The notes under the pieces were generated by a model. It worked only from the letters and a program-made list of their open reading frames with translations. It did no database searches and was not told where the DNA came from. Below, piece by piece: positions 39,383 to 50,503 of a DNA stretch of 64,000 nucleotides. Source of the DNA: Nitrosomonadales bacterium. GTDB lineage: Bacteria; Pseudomonadota; Gammaproteobacteria; Burkholderiales; Gallionellaceae. Position 1 is the stretch's first letter. Every line of letters starts with the position of its first letter. The stretch covers positions 20,088 through 84,087 of the forward strand of contig JADKHS010000014.1 in NCBI GenBank assembly GCA_016721605.1. The letters run 5' to 3'. Both the position numbers and the translations under genes were made by a program.

Positions 39383-39805
39383 ATGACTTACGTAGTTACC
39401 GAAGCTTGCATCAAATGTAAATATACTGACTGTGTTGAAGTTTGCCCTGTGGATTGCTTTTACGAAGGACCGAATAGTTTGGTGATTGACCCGGATGAAT
39501 GCATAGATTGCACCTTGTGCGTTGCCGAATGTCCAGTCAATGCAATTTATGCCGAGGATGATTTGCCTGAAGACCAGCGGCAATTCAGCGCGCTGAATGC
39601 AGAGCTGTGTAAGGTATGGAAGTGTATCGTCGAGAAAAAAGATCCACCTGCCGATGCAGATGAGTGGAAAGAAGTGAAGGACAAGCTACATTTGTTGGAG
39701 AGGGAATATGCTCCTGGCGAAGAGGAGCGTAACTACCCTGGTGGATCGAAGGATGGGAAGGATGAAGATGGCTTGACAGGGATGGATAAACTGCTGATGC
39801 GCTGA
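39383..39805 (+). CDS. fdxA: Ferredoxin FdxA, 7Fe type, with C-terminal extension
   Basis: 140-residue cytoplasmic electron carrier. The N-terminus MTYVVTEACIKCKYTDCVEVCPVDCFYEG supplies the 3Fe-4S cluster and DPDECIDCTLCVAECPVNAI the 4Fe-4S cluster. FdxA proteins normally end near residue 107-112. Here the sequence continues with an acidic, lysine-rich tail (about residues 112-140, GGSKDGKDEDG). A sigma-70-like promoter is visible upstream and no partner gene follows on the same transcript. Confidence 0.93.
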   Translation: MTYVVTEACIKCKYTDCVEVCPVDCFYEGPNSLVIDPDECIDCTLCVAECPVNAIYAEDDLPEDQRQFSALNAELCKVWKCIVEKKDPPADADEWKEVKDKLHLLEREYAPGEEERNYPGGSKDGKDEDGLTGMDKLLMR

Positions 39806-39975
39806 AATATTTCTTCCGCTCCCCTCATTAGTTTATTGCTTCAGTGGCATCGCTAAAGGCTCATAGTTCTTTATTCCCGCGCAGTACGTCAGTGGGTACG
39901 TAATTTATGTATCTTTCAATCAATAAGTATTGATGACGCTCGCCTGCGCGGGAATGGCGATAGAGGTAATAAGCG

Positions 39976-42762
39976 TTGAACCCGATACCGCACAGTAATA
40001 CATCAACCGCCGCTGTTTTTTTTGATTCTGTTGCACGCGTCATTCTGACGCAGCATTCTCACGAAATTCCTGATCTGCGCCGTGCCAGGGTATTGTTGCC
40101 CAATTACCCTGTGTCACAACCATTGGCGCAAAGTTTGGCACGTGTAGCCAACCTGCCTGCGATTTTATTGCCGCAGATGGTCACGCTCAATGATTGGGTT
40201 CAGTCCGTTCCCTCGCACTATCTGTTATTCCCGACACTTGCCGACTCACCACTTTGTATCAGGCACTGCGCGCGCGGCGTTGGTTTGCCGATGCTGACCT
40301 ATGGAGCATCGCGCGCGAACTGTTGATTTTGCTTGATGAGCTGACACAAAATCATGTCACGCTGCCACAAAATGCCGAAGATTTTCTATCGCAATTGGAA
40401 CAAGCCTATCAGTCCAAGCGTGGCATCGCCATGCAGTTCGAGGCACGCGTAGTGTATGAGCTATGGTATGCGATGAACAATAGTGGCGAATTCGATACTA
40501 CACGCGCCTATCAACAAAGTTTGACACAGCTTGCGCAGCAAGCTGAGTTACCGCTGTATGTGTTATTGACTTGCGATCTTTGCTGCGACTGAAGCCCGCT
40601 TCCTGGAGGCATATCATCAATGCGCGCCTGTGATGATTATTGATTTGCGCGAGTTGATTCACGACAGCCGCGAATGCGGCGATGCGCATCATCGCCTCAG
40701 TCGACCACGCTTTTCTGACCCTGTTCCAACGGAAAATGAAAGAGGGGTGCATGATAACTTGCGCACGCAGGAGTGGGTGGAGGAGATGGATGCCCTGTCA
40801 TTGCGCGAGCAAGCCGATCACCTGCAAAAACATTTCCCTCACGCTGTATTGGGGCACCGGCTGCATTTTTTTGGCGCTCATGGTTTGGAACAGGAAGCAC
40901 GTGCCGCCGAGGTACAAATACGGCGCTGGTTGCTTGCAGGTAAGAAAAACATAGCCATCGTCGCACAAGATCGCCTAGTAGCAAGGCGTATGCGTGCATT
41001 GCTGGAGCGCGCTGGTGTATTGGTATGCGACGAAACAGGCTGGAAATTGTCCACGTTGTCGGTGAGCACGGTGTTAATGCGCTGGCTGGATGCGCTGCAA
41101 AGTGATTTTATTATCGGGATTTACTCGACCTGCTCAAATCGCCATTCATCTTTGCCGATCAAGCCGTGAGCGTAAGCAGACGGTGTATCAGCTGGAACAA
41201 CTGGTGCGCAAGCATGGCGTGGTGGCGCACCTTGATACAGTTCTCGAATTGACGCAGGGTAATGTCGAGATGCGGATGGCACTGACACGGTTGCGTCAGG
41301 CGGCGGAGGTTTTGCATAAAAAACGATACGCTGTCCGGCTGGCTATGCGCACTTAACGCCAGCCTGGAAATTCTCGGCATAGTGCAGGGGCTGAAGATGG
41401 ACGATGCCGGCATACAGTTGCTGCAGGCGCTGCAAAACTGGCAGCGTGAACTGCATGTCGATACCACGCGCGTCAGCCTGACCGAGTGGCGGCATTGGCT
41501 GGCGCAACAACTCGATGGGCACACTTTTCTTGATGTAACGATCGACAGCCCTGTATTACTCACCCATCTTGCCGCAACGCGCTGGCGCAGTTTCGATGCA
41601 GTGCTGATGCTTGGTTGTGATGCCGCACATCTGCCGGGTACTGACAACAGCGGACGGTGGTTCAATGATGCGGTGCGCACCACACTTGGCTTGCCGACGC
41701 GCGAAGTGTATTTGGCACAGCAGCGCGATGACTTACTGGCATTGCTCGCCATGAATGACACCATGTTGGTTACCTGGCAAGCCAGCAAAAGCGGCGAAGC
41801 AAATCTGTTGCCCGTGTTTCGAAATGCTACGTGCCTTGCACGAGTTGGCTTATGGCGACGATCTAACGATTAAGCAGGGGGAATGGGATAAGTTGCTTGA
41901 AAGTACGCAAGTGCGCAGTGCAGAATTTCCACTGCCACCGGCGGCTGCAATGCCTGCGCCAGTCGCGCTGCAAGGCCTTATTCCGAAACGTATTTCAGCC
42001 AGCGGCTATAACAGTCTCGTGGCTTGTCCCTATCAATTTTATGCCCGCCATATTTTGCACCTCAATGAAATGGATGAGGTGCGTGAAGATGTGGAGAAAC
42101 GCGATTATGGTGAATGGGTACATGACATTCTGCGGCGCTTCCATGAGCAATATCAGGTGCTGGGCGATCATATACGCATTGATCTGGATTCGGCCTTGCT
42201 ACGCATTAGTATCGAGACTTTTGCGCCTGCTGTACAACGCGATTATTTGGCGCGTGCCTGGCTGTTGCGTTGGCAGCAAGCAATCCCAGAATAGCTGGAG
42301 ACACAGTTAAAAAATGAAGCAGAAGGTTGGCGATATCAAAGTGGAGAAGTGCCGTTTGAATTGCCATTAACCGCTGATTTGATTATGCATGGACGGTTAG
42401 ACCGTGTAGATGTGCAGGCCAAGGGAGGTAGCGCAGTGCGCGTGCTGGATTACAAGATGATGGATGCGGCCAGACTACGCAATAAGCTCAAAGAAGCAGG
42501 CGAGGACGTGCAACTGGCTTGCTATGCCTACGTGTATGAGGCTGAAGAAGCCGCATTTATCAGTATCGAAAAAGACAAGGTGATTGCAGTTGCGCCACCA
42601 CAGGACGTGGCTGAACTGGCGCAGGCAAATATCGCGCGCCTGTTGGAAGTGTTCGCACAGATGCGCAGTGGCGCAGCATTGCCCGCGCATGGGGCGGAAG
42701 AGGCATGCCAGTATTGCGAGATGCGCGGGCTATGCCGGAAATCGGAATGGAATGAGCGCTAA
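39976..42762 (+). pseudogene. addB: AddB-like PD-(D/E)XK nuclease/helicase subunit, decayed
   Basis: Subunit of a RecBCD-type double-strand-break repair nuclease. About 929 codons, broken near 40200, 40590, 41130, 41340 and 41830, and by an in-frame TAG at 42292-42294. Recognisable pieces are the N-terminal LPNYPVSQPLAQSLARVANLPA, ISASGYNSLVACPYQFYARHIL and the nuclease core GRLDRVDV...VRVLDYKMMDA. The iron-sulfur cysteines are in CQYCEMRGLC at the end. The stop codon is a base substitution, so this gene is truly inactive and not merely misread. Confidence 0.82.
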
Positions 42763-42793
42763 TGGAAGTGATGCCAGGAATGGGGAGCATGCA

Positions 42794-45700
42794 ATGAACA
42801 ATTTCATTGCTCTCAACCCTCAGCACAGTGTTGTCGTGGAAGCCTGCGCGGGCAGCGGCAAAACTTGGCTGCTGGTATCACGAATACTGCGCTTGCTGTT
42901 GGCCGGTGTTAAGCCTGGAGAAATTTTAGCCATCACTTTCACTCGAAAAGCCGCGCAGGAAATGCAGGCGCGCTTGCACGAATGGTTACATTTTCTTGCC
43001 ACGCAAGATGACATTGCCGTGCGGGCTTTTCTTGTGGAGCGCGAACTGCACGATGTAAACGACAACCTGCTGGCGCGCGCGCGTAGTCTGTATCGCGACT
43101 GTTTAATGGCGCAACCTGCTATTACCATCAATACTTTTCACGGCTGGTTCATGCAGATCATCCAGCGCGCGCCCTTGAATGCTGGTTTGCTTATAGGGAT
43201 GCAATTACTGGAGCGTACTTCGGTGCTGCATGAGGAAGCATGGCAAATGTTTGCCGATAGCCTGCGTGCCGCACCCGACGATGACACTGCGCAAGAGATG
43301 CAATGGTTGTTTACGGAATATGGTTTGCATAGTACGCGCACACTGCTGAAGAATTTTGTACAGAAGCGAGCCGAATGGTGGGCTTATACCAGCGGTCAGG
43401 AAGACGCGGTGGGCTATGCGATGGAGCAACTCCGTATCAAGCTTGATGTTGATCCAGGGGGCACACCGTTTGCGGCGTTGCTGGATAAAAATTTTGACTC
43501 CAATGGTCAGGCATTTGCAAGCTTGTTGCAAAGCGGCTCGGCAGCGCAACAGAAAGACGCGGGTAAGCTGATGGATGCCTTAAGTCTACAAGATGTAGCT
43601 GCACGCTTTGAAGCACTCAGCGCCAGGTTTTATACTAAAGAGGGCGAGCCGCGCAAACTCAAGGCGAATAAAGGACAGGACGAAGCGCGCTATACCAGCC
43701 TTTGTTGTGCGCTATTTGCATCCCTGCAGTCCGTGCGTAACGCGTTGACAGAGCGCGAAGCGCTGCGTATGAACCAGGCCGCGTTGCATTGCGGGGCAGC
43801 ATTGCTGCAACACTATCAGGATTTGAAACTGCGTCAGCAGGTAATGGATTTTACTGATGTGGAATGGCAGGTGTGCCGCCTGCTCAGCCAGAGCGATTGT
43901 GCCGAGTATATGCAGTACAAATTGGATAGCCGCTACAAACACGTTTTGCTGGATGAATTCCAGGATACCAACCCGGTGCAATGGCAGATTCTGCAAGCCT
44001 GGTTTGCTGCTTCTGCTGCAGTGGAATCGCGTCCAACCGTTTTTGTAGTAGGTGATCCAAAGCAATCCATTTATCGCTTTCGTCGTGCCGATGCGCGCCT
44101 GTTCGGAGAAGTAAGTGCATGGCTGCAACAAGAATTTGGCGCGCATCCCCTTAACCAGAATATCACTCGGCGCAATGCCCCGGCGGTGCTGCAAGCGGTG
44201 AATAGTGTGTTTGATTCGCAGCCGGATGGCTTCGTGGATTTTGAAACACACATCGCGCATCACACGAATTTGCCTGGTTTCGTCACTGCCTGCCGCTAGC
44301 GGTAATTGAAAATTCGACCGAGATTGACGCGCCGGGTAGACCGGGTTGGTTGCGTAACCCTTTGCAGGAAGCGCGTATCGAACAAGCGACTGGCGAGCGT
44401 GAAGCTGAAGCGCAGCAGTTTGCTGCTGGCATCGCCGACATCATGGCGCGCTGGAGTGTGCACGATGCAGACGGCACAGCGCGGCGCGCAGAATACCGTG
44501 ACATTATGGTATTGGTACGCAAGCGCACCCATTTACGCGTATATGAGAGCGCCTTGCGTACGCACCGCATTCCCTTTTTAACTTCGCGACGCGGCGGGAT
44601 GCTGGACACGTTGGAAGCGGAAGATATACAGGCTTTACTGACCTTTCTGATCACCCCATTCGCTGATTTAGAATTAGCGCAAGTTCTGCGTTCTCCCATT
44701 TTCGCCTGCTCCGATGGCGATTTAATGCAATTGTCTCAAGACGAAACCGATGGTAGCTGGTGGTCACGGCTGCAACGCTGTGTACAGAGCGGCGCAGCAT
44801 CTGCCGAATTGTCGCGTGCGCATCGCCTGCTGAATAACTGGCTGGATCGCGCCGACAAATTGCCAGTCCATGATCTGCTTGACCGCATCTATTTTGAGGG
44901 CGATTTGTTGCATCGGTATGAAGCTGCGCTGCCTGCCGAAATGGTTGAAACGATACGCGCCAACTTGCAAGCCTTTATGGAGATTGCGCTGAATGTGGAT
45001 GCCGGACGCTATCCCAGTTTGCCACGCTTCCTTGCCGAGTTGAGAGAGCTTCGTACAGCTGATAACAATGAATCACCGGACGAAGGCAAGGTAGGTGAAG
45101 TCGGTAATGCCGTGCGTATTTATACCGTGCATGAGGCCAAGGGGCTGGAGGCACCGATCGTGTGGCTGCTTGATGCCAACGATACGCAACGTAAACCAAA
45201 TAATTATGACGTGTTGCTCGATTGGCCACCCAATGCACCGCAACCCGTGCATTTCTCGCTTTTTACGGATAAGCGTGGACGCGGAGCCAAGCGAGCGGTT
45301 TATTTTGATGCCGATGAAAATTATATGCGGCGTGAAGAAATGAATTTGCTGTACGTTGCCATGACGCGTGCTAAACAAGCGCTGCTAGTGAGCGGAAATG
45401 GCGAATTGAAAGAAACTTCCTGGTATGGCCGCATTTCAGCGGCTGGAGGAAGGTGATAATCCCCTGTTGATTGCGGCCGATAATCTTGCTGCTGTTTTAC
45501 CTGAAGTCGCTACTGAAATCGATGTGGCATTATTGCGTCCATTACCCACAGGTCAGCGCGCAATGCGCTCCACCGCTGCTCAGCGGCAAGGTATTGGGTT
45601 ACACACGTTGCTGCAACATTTAAGCGCATCTTCGTCAGGCACCTCTGTCCTACTTACAGCAGATGGAATCAAGAAGAGAGAGATGACTGACATGGCGGCG

Positions 45701-46071
45701 CTGCAACTGCAGCTCGACATCTCATCCAGCGACATGGAATCACTCTGGCAACAGGCACAATACTTATTGGCATTGCCGGCATTGCAACGCTCTTGATCCG
45801 CAGCAATACCGTGGGGCTTGCAATGAAATGTCTTATGTCAATGCGCGTGGCGAACTGCGCCGTATCGACCGACTGGTGGAGTTTGATGACGAAGTATGGG
45901 TGCTCGATTACAAGACCGGCGCACCGTCAGATTTTATGTCCCACAGTGCGCAGATGCAGGAATATCGTGTCGCGATGGCAGGCTGTATATGTTGAAAATA
46001 GTTCGCTGCGCGTTGTTGTATTCGGATGGGACTTATGCGAGATCACTACCAAAGAGATAATACCCTATTGA
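42794..46071 (+). pseudogene. addA: AddA-like UvrD-family helicase-nuclease, frameshifted
   Basis: About 1092 codons. The first 500 residues are intact from ATG 42794 with Walker A VEACAGSGKTWLLVSRI, motif Ia AITFTRKAAQEMQ, LLDEFQDTNPVQW (Walker B) and VGDPKQSIYRFRRA. Frames then change near 44285, 45430, 45790 and 45965. The helicase end YTVHEAKGLEAPIVWLLDAN and VAMTRAKQALLVSG and the nuclease core LRRIDRLVEF...VWVLDYKTGAP are readable. It follows addB by 31 bp, as in addBA operons. Its last 612 bp are duplicated at 50504-51119. Confidence 0.85.
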
Positions 46072-46086
46072 TCTGGCACTGTTTAG
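45475..46086 (+). repeat. Duplicated addA 3' end, copy 1
   Basis: 612 bp from GGCCGATAATCTTGCT to CTGGCACTGTTTAG, nearly identical to 50504-51119. Both copies are in the same orientation, 5.03 kb apart. This copy has TCTTGATCC where the other has TTTCTTCGATCC, which breaks the frame here. Confidence 0.95.
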
Positions 46087-46095
46087 CCCAGTAGG

Positions 46096-46117
46096 GTGGG
46101 CACGTCTTTGTGCCCAC
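46096..46117. terminator. GC-rich hairpin after addA
   Basis: GTGGGCAC-GTCTTT-GTGCCCAC, an 8-bp perfect stem 25 bp after the addA frame. No T-tract. It may be a terminator or a dispersed intergenic palindrome. Confidence 0.4.
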
Positions 46118-46133
46118 GCGGGCAGCTTTAATC

Positions 46134-47352
46134 TGTAGTAATCGTGACATCATCTGACAGTTACCCGATTTGATCGAAGTGACTGTCAGTTCAGATTCAG
46201 CTATTCAATGTGGTTATTTTATCGTGCCACGCCTCCTTTCCGTCAATTAATGTTTGCATCGGTGTACGCCCGCAACACATCTTACCTTGATGGTACGGTC
46301 GTTGTTGTAGTCCAGCAGCCAGTTATCCACGTCAACTTGCAGTTCTTCGATTGAGCTGTATATCTTGCGTCTGAATGCAACCTGATAGAACTCTTGCAGG
46401 ATGGTCTTGTGGAAGCGTTCGCAGATGCCATTGGTCTGCGGGTGGCGCACTTTGGTCTTGGTATGCTCGATGTCATTCAAGGCCAGATACAACTGGTAGT
46501 CATGCGATTCCGGCTTGCCGCAATACTCCGTGCCTCGATCCGTCAGAATTCGGATCAAGCCCATCCCTTGTTCGGCAAAGAATGGCAGCACCTTGTCGTT
46601 GAGCAGATCGGCAGCGGTGATTGGCGTCTTGGTGGCGTATAGCTTGGCCGCAGCCCACTTGGAGTAAGTATCGACAAAAGTTTGTTGATAAATTCTGCCT
46701 ACGCCCTTGATCGTGCCGACGTAAAAAGTGTCCTGGCTGCCGAGATAGCCAGGATGCGCGGTCTCGATTTCGCCGTGTGCAACGTCATCTTCCTGCTTTC
46801 TCTCGAGTGCCTGTACCTGCATCTCGGTCAGCACTTCACCGGTCTGGGCAACATGGCTCTCCAGTGCCGACAGGCGCTTCTGAACGACTCGAGGTTATGT
46901 CGCAGCCAGACCGAGCGGACACCAGAGGGTGAACAAAGATGCCGCGTTTGCGCAGTTCATTTGAAACACGCAACTGCCCGAAGGCGGGCTGCTCCAACGC
47001 AAAGGCGGTGACGGCGGACTCCGCTATTTCCTCAACACGGTTCTTGGGATTGGGTTTGCGGCGATTGGCATCGATCAGCGCCTCGACTCCGCCGGTTTCA
47101 ACGGCGGCCTGACAACGATAGAAGGTATCGCGTGAAAGCCCATTACCTTGCAGGCGCGGGATACGTTGCCAAGTTCGGCGGCCAGATTCAGCAAGCCGAC
47201 CTTGTGTTTGATAACATTCTGTTGAACACTACTCATGGGGTTACTCCTTTGCGCTTACGCGCTTTGGCTGATAAAGATTCGCACCTCTATCAAACCGGGT
47301 AACCCCACCCTTTGGCAAGACCTTACTGTCAGATTAAGTCTGAACTACTACA
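46134..47352. mobile_element. IS481-family insertion sequence, decayed
   Basis: 1219 bp with TGTAGT at the left and ACTACA at the right end and related inner repeats (ATCTGACAGT, TTACCCG-TTTGAT) on both sides. It contains one transposase gene on the minus strand with several shifts. It sits just behind addA copy 1, so it may have taken part in the rearrangement that separates the two addA copies. Confidence 0.75.
46197..47236 (-). pseudogene. IS481-family transposase, frameshifted
   Basis: About 346 codons. The N-terminal helix-turn-helix part begins at ATG 47236 (MSSVQQNVIKHKVGLLNLAA, then SRACKVMGF) and breaks near 47135 and around 46920. The catalytic part 46834-46260 has FVDTYSKWAAAKLY, LRILTDRGTEYCG-like ILTDRGTEYCGKPESHDYQL and VRHPQTNGICERFHKT (DDE residues). 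A final shift leads to GRTPMQTLIDGKEAW at 46199. At least three indels, so inactive. Confidence 0.85.
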
Positions 47353-47576
47353 CATTAAACGCTTCATCAGTTGATTTTCCCAGATCGCCGATCCCCGCCA
47401 AGTGCTTTGAGCAAAGCTGTACTGGCAACCAAGCTTCGGCCAGTGATATTGTGGCTGCGCATGTCCGCATCAAGCAAGCGTAGCCTGAGCTAACGTAGGT
47501 TGGCGCTGAGCTTGCGAAGCCCAACACGAAATCAATGGATCCAGTCTTGACACAACGTTAGGCCGAATGTGTGATG

Positions 47577-48474
47577 TCAAGACTTGCTCCTTGATGTGTG
47601 CTCGTTTCTCATCTTTGGAAAATATGTGATGAGAGGATCAACCCCTTCTTGTGACCACTTCCGCAAAACATAGAGATAGAACTCTTCGTTTCGGAACCGA
47701 TCCGCAGATTGGCACCAGTTCTTTGCCAGTAGTGGTAAGTAGGGCGTGGCCGGTTTGGATTGGGTTGTTCTCATCAGCCGGAAACTCAATTAACGTTGGT
47801 CGTCCGTAGTAGAAAGCATGCGTGTATTTGACGAAACCCCTTCTGGTGTAGCCGCCCAACGCCTCAAATGAGATTAGGCCGATGGCATCTAGGTGTTTCA
47901 AAACATCGAAGTTAATTCCTTGTTTGGCGTAGACCTCATTGTCAATTTCGTATATCAGCGGCGATACCTCGCCAAGCACCCAAACGAACTGGCAAAACTT
48001 TGTGAAGAGGGCTGCATCTTTTTGTCAATTGACGAGACGAAGTCGACTGTTCGCTTTGAGAAAGCACCAGGAGTGGTTGCTTCGCCGGAAAGTAATTTTG
48101 ACCAGAGCGACTGCATTTCCTTGTCGGAAACGGTGTCACATTGCTTGAAGAAATGTGCGATCCAATCTTCATCAAGTTCCTGCACCTTTGCGTTTTCCGG
48201 TAGCACAGCCGCTGCCTGCGCAGTGATTTGTTCTATGTTCTCCTGCTTTCGTGCTTCCTGATGCACAAGTCTTTCGATTGCCCGATGCTCGATCTCGGTT
48301 AGTTCAAGACGAGCGAGTGCCTTGATCTTTTTCCGCCTCGGCTTCAGCGCGAGCCTTGCGCTTTATATGAACTGGCTCGTAAATGATGCCAACCGCGTTG
48401 CACACCTTCTCAACGAGAACGGTTGCCGGTTTGGAGAGGTCACCAAGGTTTATCAAGGATCCACCTTCAGACAT
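47577..48474 (-). pseudogene. DUF2806-family protein, frameshifted
   Basis: About 299 codons from ATG 48474 with AGGAGG before it. The start is MSEGGSLINLGDLSKPATVL. The middle is QENIEQITAQAAAVLPENA and DWIAHFFKQCDTVSDKEMQ, then LWSKLLSGEATTPGAFSKRT. The end is YEIDNEVYAKQGINFDVLKHLDAIGLISFE and a C-terminus finishing at 47577. At least three frame changes, near 48340, 47975 and 47700. The family is widespread in accessory regions and of unknown function. The block pattern, not a motif, supports the call. Confidence 0.7.
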
Positions 48475-48675
48475 GCATTCCTCCTGAAACCCAACGACGC
48501 TGTAGAAAACCCCCATTCTGAACACCTACTTCAGCATTGGGTGGAATTTTTTCAAACCAAACCGATGTCTTCATTTTCCGCTTCTTGTTTTTCTAAAATA
48601 TTTCCACTGCAAATCCGGCTGATCTGGCAAGTCTATCCATGCGATACAGAGGCGAGAATACCTTATTCAGCTTCT
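48475..48675. other. Gap between DUF2806 pseudogene and transposase relic
   Basis: 201 bp. No feature seen beyond the upstream region of the DUF2806 gene. Confidence 0.35.
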
Positions 48676-48840
48676 TTATCTCGCATAACCATGATTCGCC
48701 AGCTTCTCGATATTATGCATCATGCAGTACAACTTCCACTGGCCATCCACCTTGACTTTTCCGCGTAGCGTAAAGCGGTGCAGGCGCTTGTTGCCACGCA
48801 GATTGCCAAACATCGGCTCTACCGTCGCTACAAAAACTGA
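48676..48840 (-). pseudogene. Transposase C-terminal relic
   Basis: About 55 codons: VATVEPMFGNLRGNKRLHRF, then LRGKVKVDGQWKLYCMMHNI and EKLANHGYAR before a TAA at 48678-48676. This is the conserved C-terminus of a DDE (IS4/IS1182-like) transposase. The frame is cut exactly where the IS200-type element begins, so that element inserted into it. Confidence 0.8.
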
Positions 48841-48841
48841 G

Positions 48842-49492
48842 GTCAGATCAAATTAAATAAGTAGGTAATCCCCCGGCTTTGCCGGGGGACTCACAAGGTT
48901 TGACCGAGCGCTACGGTCGGCCTGATTCTACTGACTTGGCTAAAAGTTAGGAGAATCAAAAGAGAGAGTACCAGAGTCTTTGTCATACGAAGTGGGATTG
49001 CAAGTATCACGTGGTATTTATCCCAAAGGGACGAAAGAAAATGATTTTTGGGGCAATCCGCAAACATCTTGGTGAGATATTTCGAGAGTTGGCGGAACAA
49101 AAAGAATGTCAGATTGTGGAAGGACACTTGATGCTGGATCATGTGCATATCTGCATCAGTATTCCACCGAAGCATTCGGTGTCGTATGTAATTGGTTATA
49201 TCAAAGGCAAAAGTGCGATATCGATAGCAAGATGGTTCGCAGGCAAGACAAGAAATTTTACGGGTGAAAATTTTTGGGCACGAGGGTATTTTGTGACCAC
49301 GATTGGACTTGATGAAGAGATGGTCAGAGCGTACGTCAGAAATCAGGATAAAGAAGATGCGCATTACGACCAGCTGAAATTGGGAATGTGAGCCAGCGCC
49401 TTTAGGCGCTTCATAATTTTGCCCCTTTGAGGGGCTAACAAAACTAAAGCCCCCGGCTTTGCCGGGGATACTTACTTGTAATTTGATCTGCC
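48842..49492 (+). mobile_element. IS200/IS605-family element (tnpA only)
   Basis: About 650 bp with subterminal hairpins at both ends: CCCCCGGC-TTT-GCCGGGGG (48870-48888) and CCCCGGC-TTT-GCCGGGG (49451-49467), with outer sequences CAGATCAAATTA and TAATTTGATCTG as partial inverted copies. It carries a single Y1-transposase gene and no tnpB. Hairpin ends instead of normal terminal repeats are typical of the family. Exact cleavage sites are not resolved. Confidence 0.8.
48951..49391 (+). CDS. tnpA: IS200-type Y1 transposase TnpA, start unclear
   Basis: HUH single-strand transposase. The frame is open from 48951 and reads REYQSLCHTKWDCKYHVVFI, the normal family N-terminus, but no ATG, GTG or TTG lies in front of it. 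The first usable start is GTG 49011, which would drop the first beta-strand. The catalytic HxH is in LMLDHVHICISIPP and the tyrosine in VRAYVRNQDKED near the C-terminus. AGGAG at 48949-48953 looks like the original ribosome site. The start codon may have mutated or a non-standard codon is used. Confidence 0.8.
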   Translation, partial: ENQKREYQSLCHTKWDCKYHVVFIPKGRKKMIFGAIRKHLGEIFRELAEQKECQIVEGHLMLDHVHICISIPPKHSVSYVIGYIKGKSAISIARWFAGKTRNFTGENFWARGYFVTTIGLDEEMVRAYVRNQDKEDAHYDQLKLGM

Positions 49493-49553
49493 CACAGTGA
49501 TCAACACGGCAGATACTCATCATGCCGACAAACCCATAAGCCAGTTAGCGGCA

Positions 49554-50503
49554 TCAGTAATTCCTGATTCCGTTGCGGAACTCTTCTTGACGCAATCCAT
49601 AAACTATCTGCACAGCCTCCGTGTCAGGAAACTGTTCAGCAAATCGTGACAGGCCGCGATGCGGCTTATTGTCACCCAACTTGCATTCAATCATTTGTGT
49701 CAGCGCTCCTTCTTCACTGAGCGCGAAATCTACTTCCGTACCATCCTTGGTGCGAATATAATGCAGGCCAGCCGTTCTTCCCGCGCTATCCTGTAAAAAA
49801 TGTACATGCTTCAGCAGCATTCCCGCTACCGCATTTTCCAAGCGCACACCCTGATCACCTCGAACCAATCCCGTATCAAAAAAATATACTTTAGGGCTTT
49901 TCAAAATAGCGCGGGCAATATTGTGATGCCAGGGCTGAACCGTAAAAACGATAAACAACGCCTGCAGAATATCCAGATAGCGTTTCAATGTCGCGGGTGA
50001 AACCGCCAGATCGCGTGCCATGGATGCTAACGAAAGTGGTGACCCTACACGTTCGCGCAACAACTCCACAAACAGGCGCATCGTATTGATCTCATGCAGG
50101 CGTGAAAACTCCAGTACATCTTCACGAATCAGATCGTTGAAATACTGTGCACGCCAGCGATCGGCCTGCACTGAGTCACTAGCCAGGCACGGCTCGGGAA
50201 AGCCACCTCTTTCCAACAAATGATCCAAAGCATCGGCGGGCTCAACATGTTGCTGTTCACACCACTCGCGCACCGAAAACGGATGCAAGCGGAAAGAAAA
50301 ATAACGACCCGCCAGTGAATCGCCCCCTTGCCTAAATGTTTCCATGCGCGCACTACCCGTTACCAACAGTGCCTGCTCGGACGAACGCCCGTCCACCACC
50401 CCCTTCAACCAGCCCTTCCAAGCGTGCATTTTGTGAATCTCATCCATGACGAGTAGCTTAGCGCGTGGATTCCATGACTGGCGCTGCAACACACTCCGGT
50501 CTG
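49554..50503 (-). pseudogene. AAA/DUF4143 ATPase, 5' truncated
   Basis: About 315 codons beginning inside the AAA domain: KLLVMDEIHKMHAWKGWLKG is Walker B, followed by LLVTGSARMETFRQGGDSLAGRY. The helix-turn-helix-like SLASMARDLAVSPATLKRYLD and the DUF4143 end GTEVDFALSEEGALTQMIECKLGD follow. Walker A and the N-terminus are missing because the gene is cut at 50503, where the second copy of the addA 3' end begins. The rest of the frame is clean, so truncation is recent or the fragment was brought in with the rearrangement. Confidence 0.85.

Noticed and set aside
41159..41788. Minus-strand open frame of 209 codons
   Set aside because: Antisense to addB. It is Ser/Cys/Arg-rich and has the composition of a shadow frame.
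42292..42294. TAG in addB read as pyrrolysine or a suppressed stop
   Set aside because: Other frameshifts disable the same gene and normal TAG use as a stop is seen elsewhere, so it is a nonsense mutation.
46096..46117. Hairpin after addA as an active terminator of special interest
   Set aside because: Short GTGGGCAC-type palindromes are common in intergenic DNA and there is no T-tract. Kept only as a low-confidence feature.
48322..48768. Plus-strand open frame of 148 codons
   Set aside because: Antisense to the DUF2806 pseudogene and the transposase relic, so it is not a gene.
48870..49467. Two near-identical CCCCGGC-TTT-GCCGGGG hairpins as a CRISPR-like repeat
   Set aside because: There are only two copies and they lie at the ends of an IS200 element, where such hairpins are expected.
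48891..49523. Minus-strand open frame of 210 codons over the IS200 element
   Set aside because: Antisense to tnpA and spans both hairpins of the IS. No family pattern.
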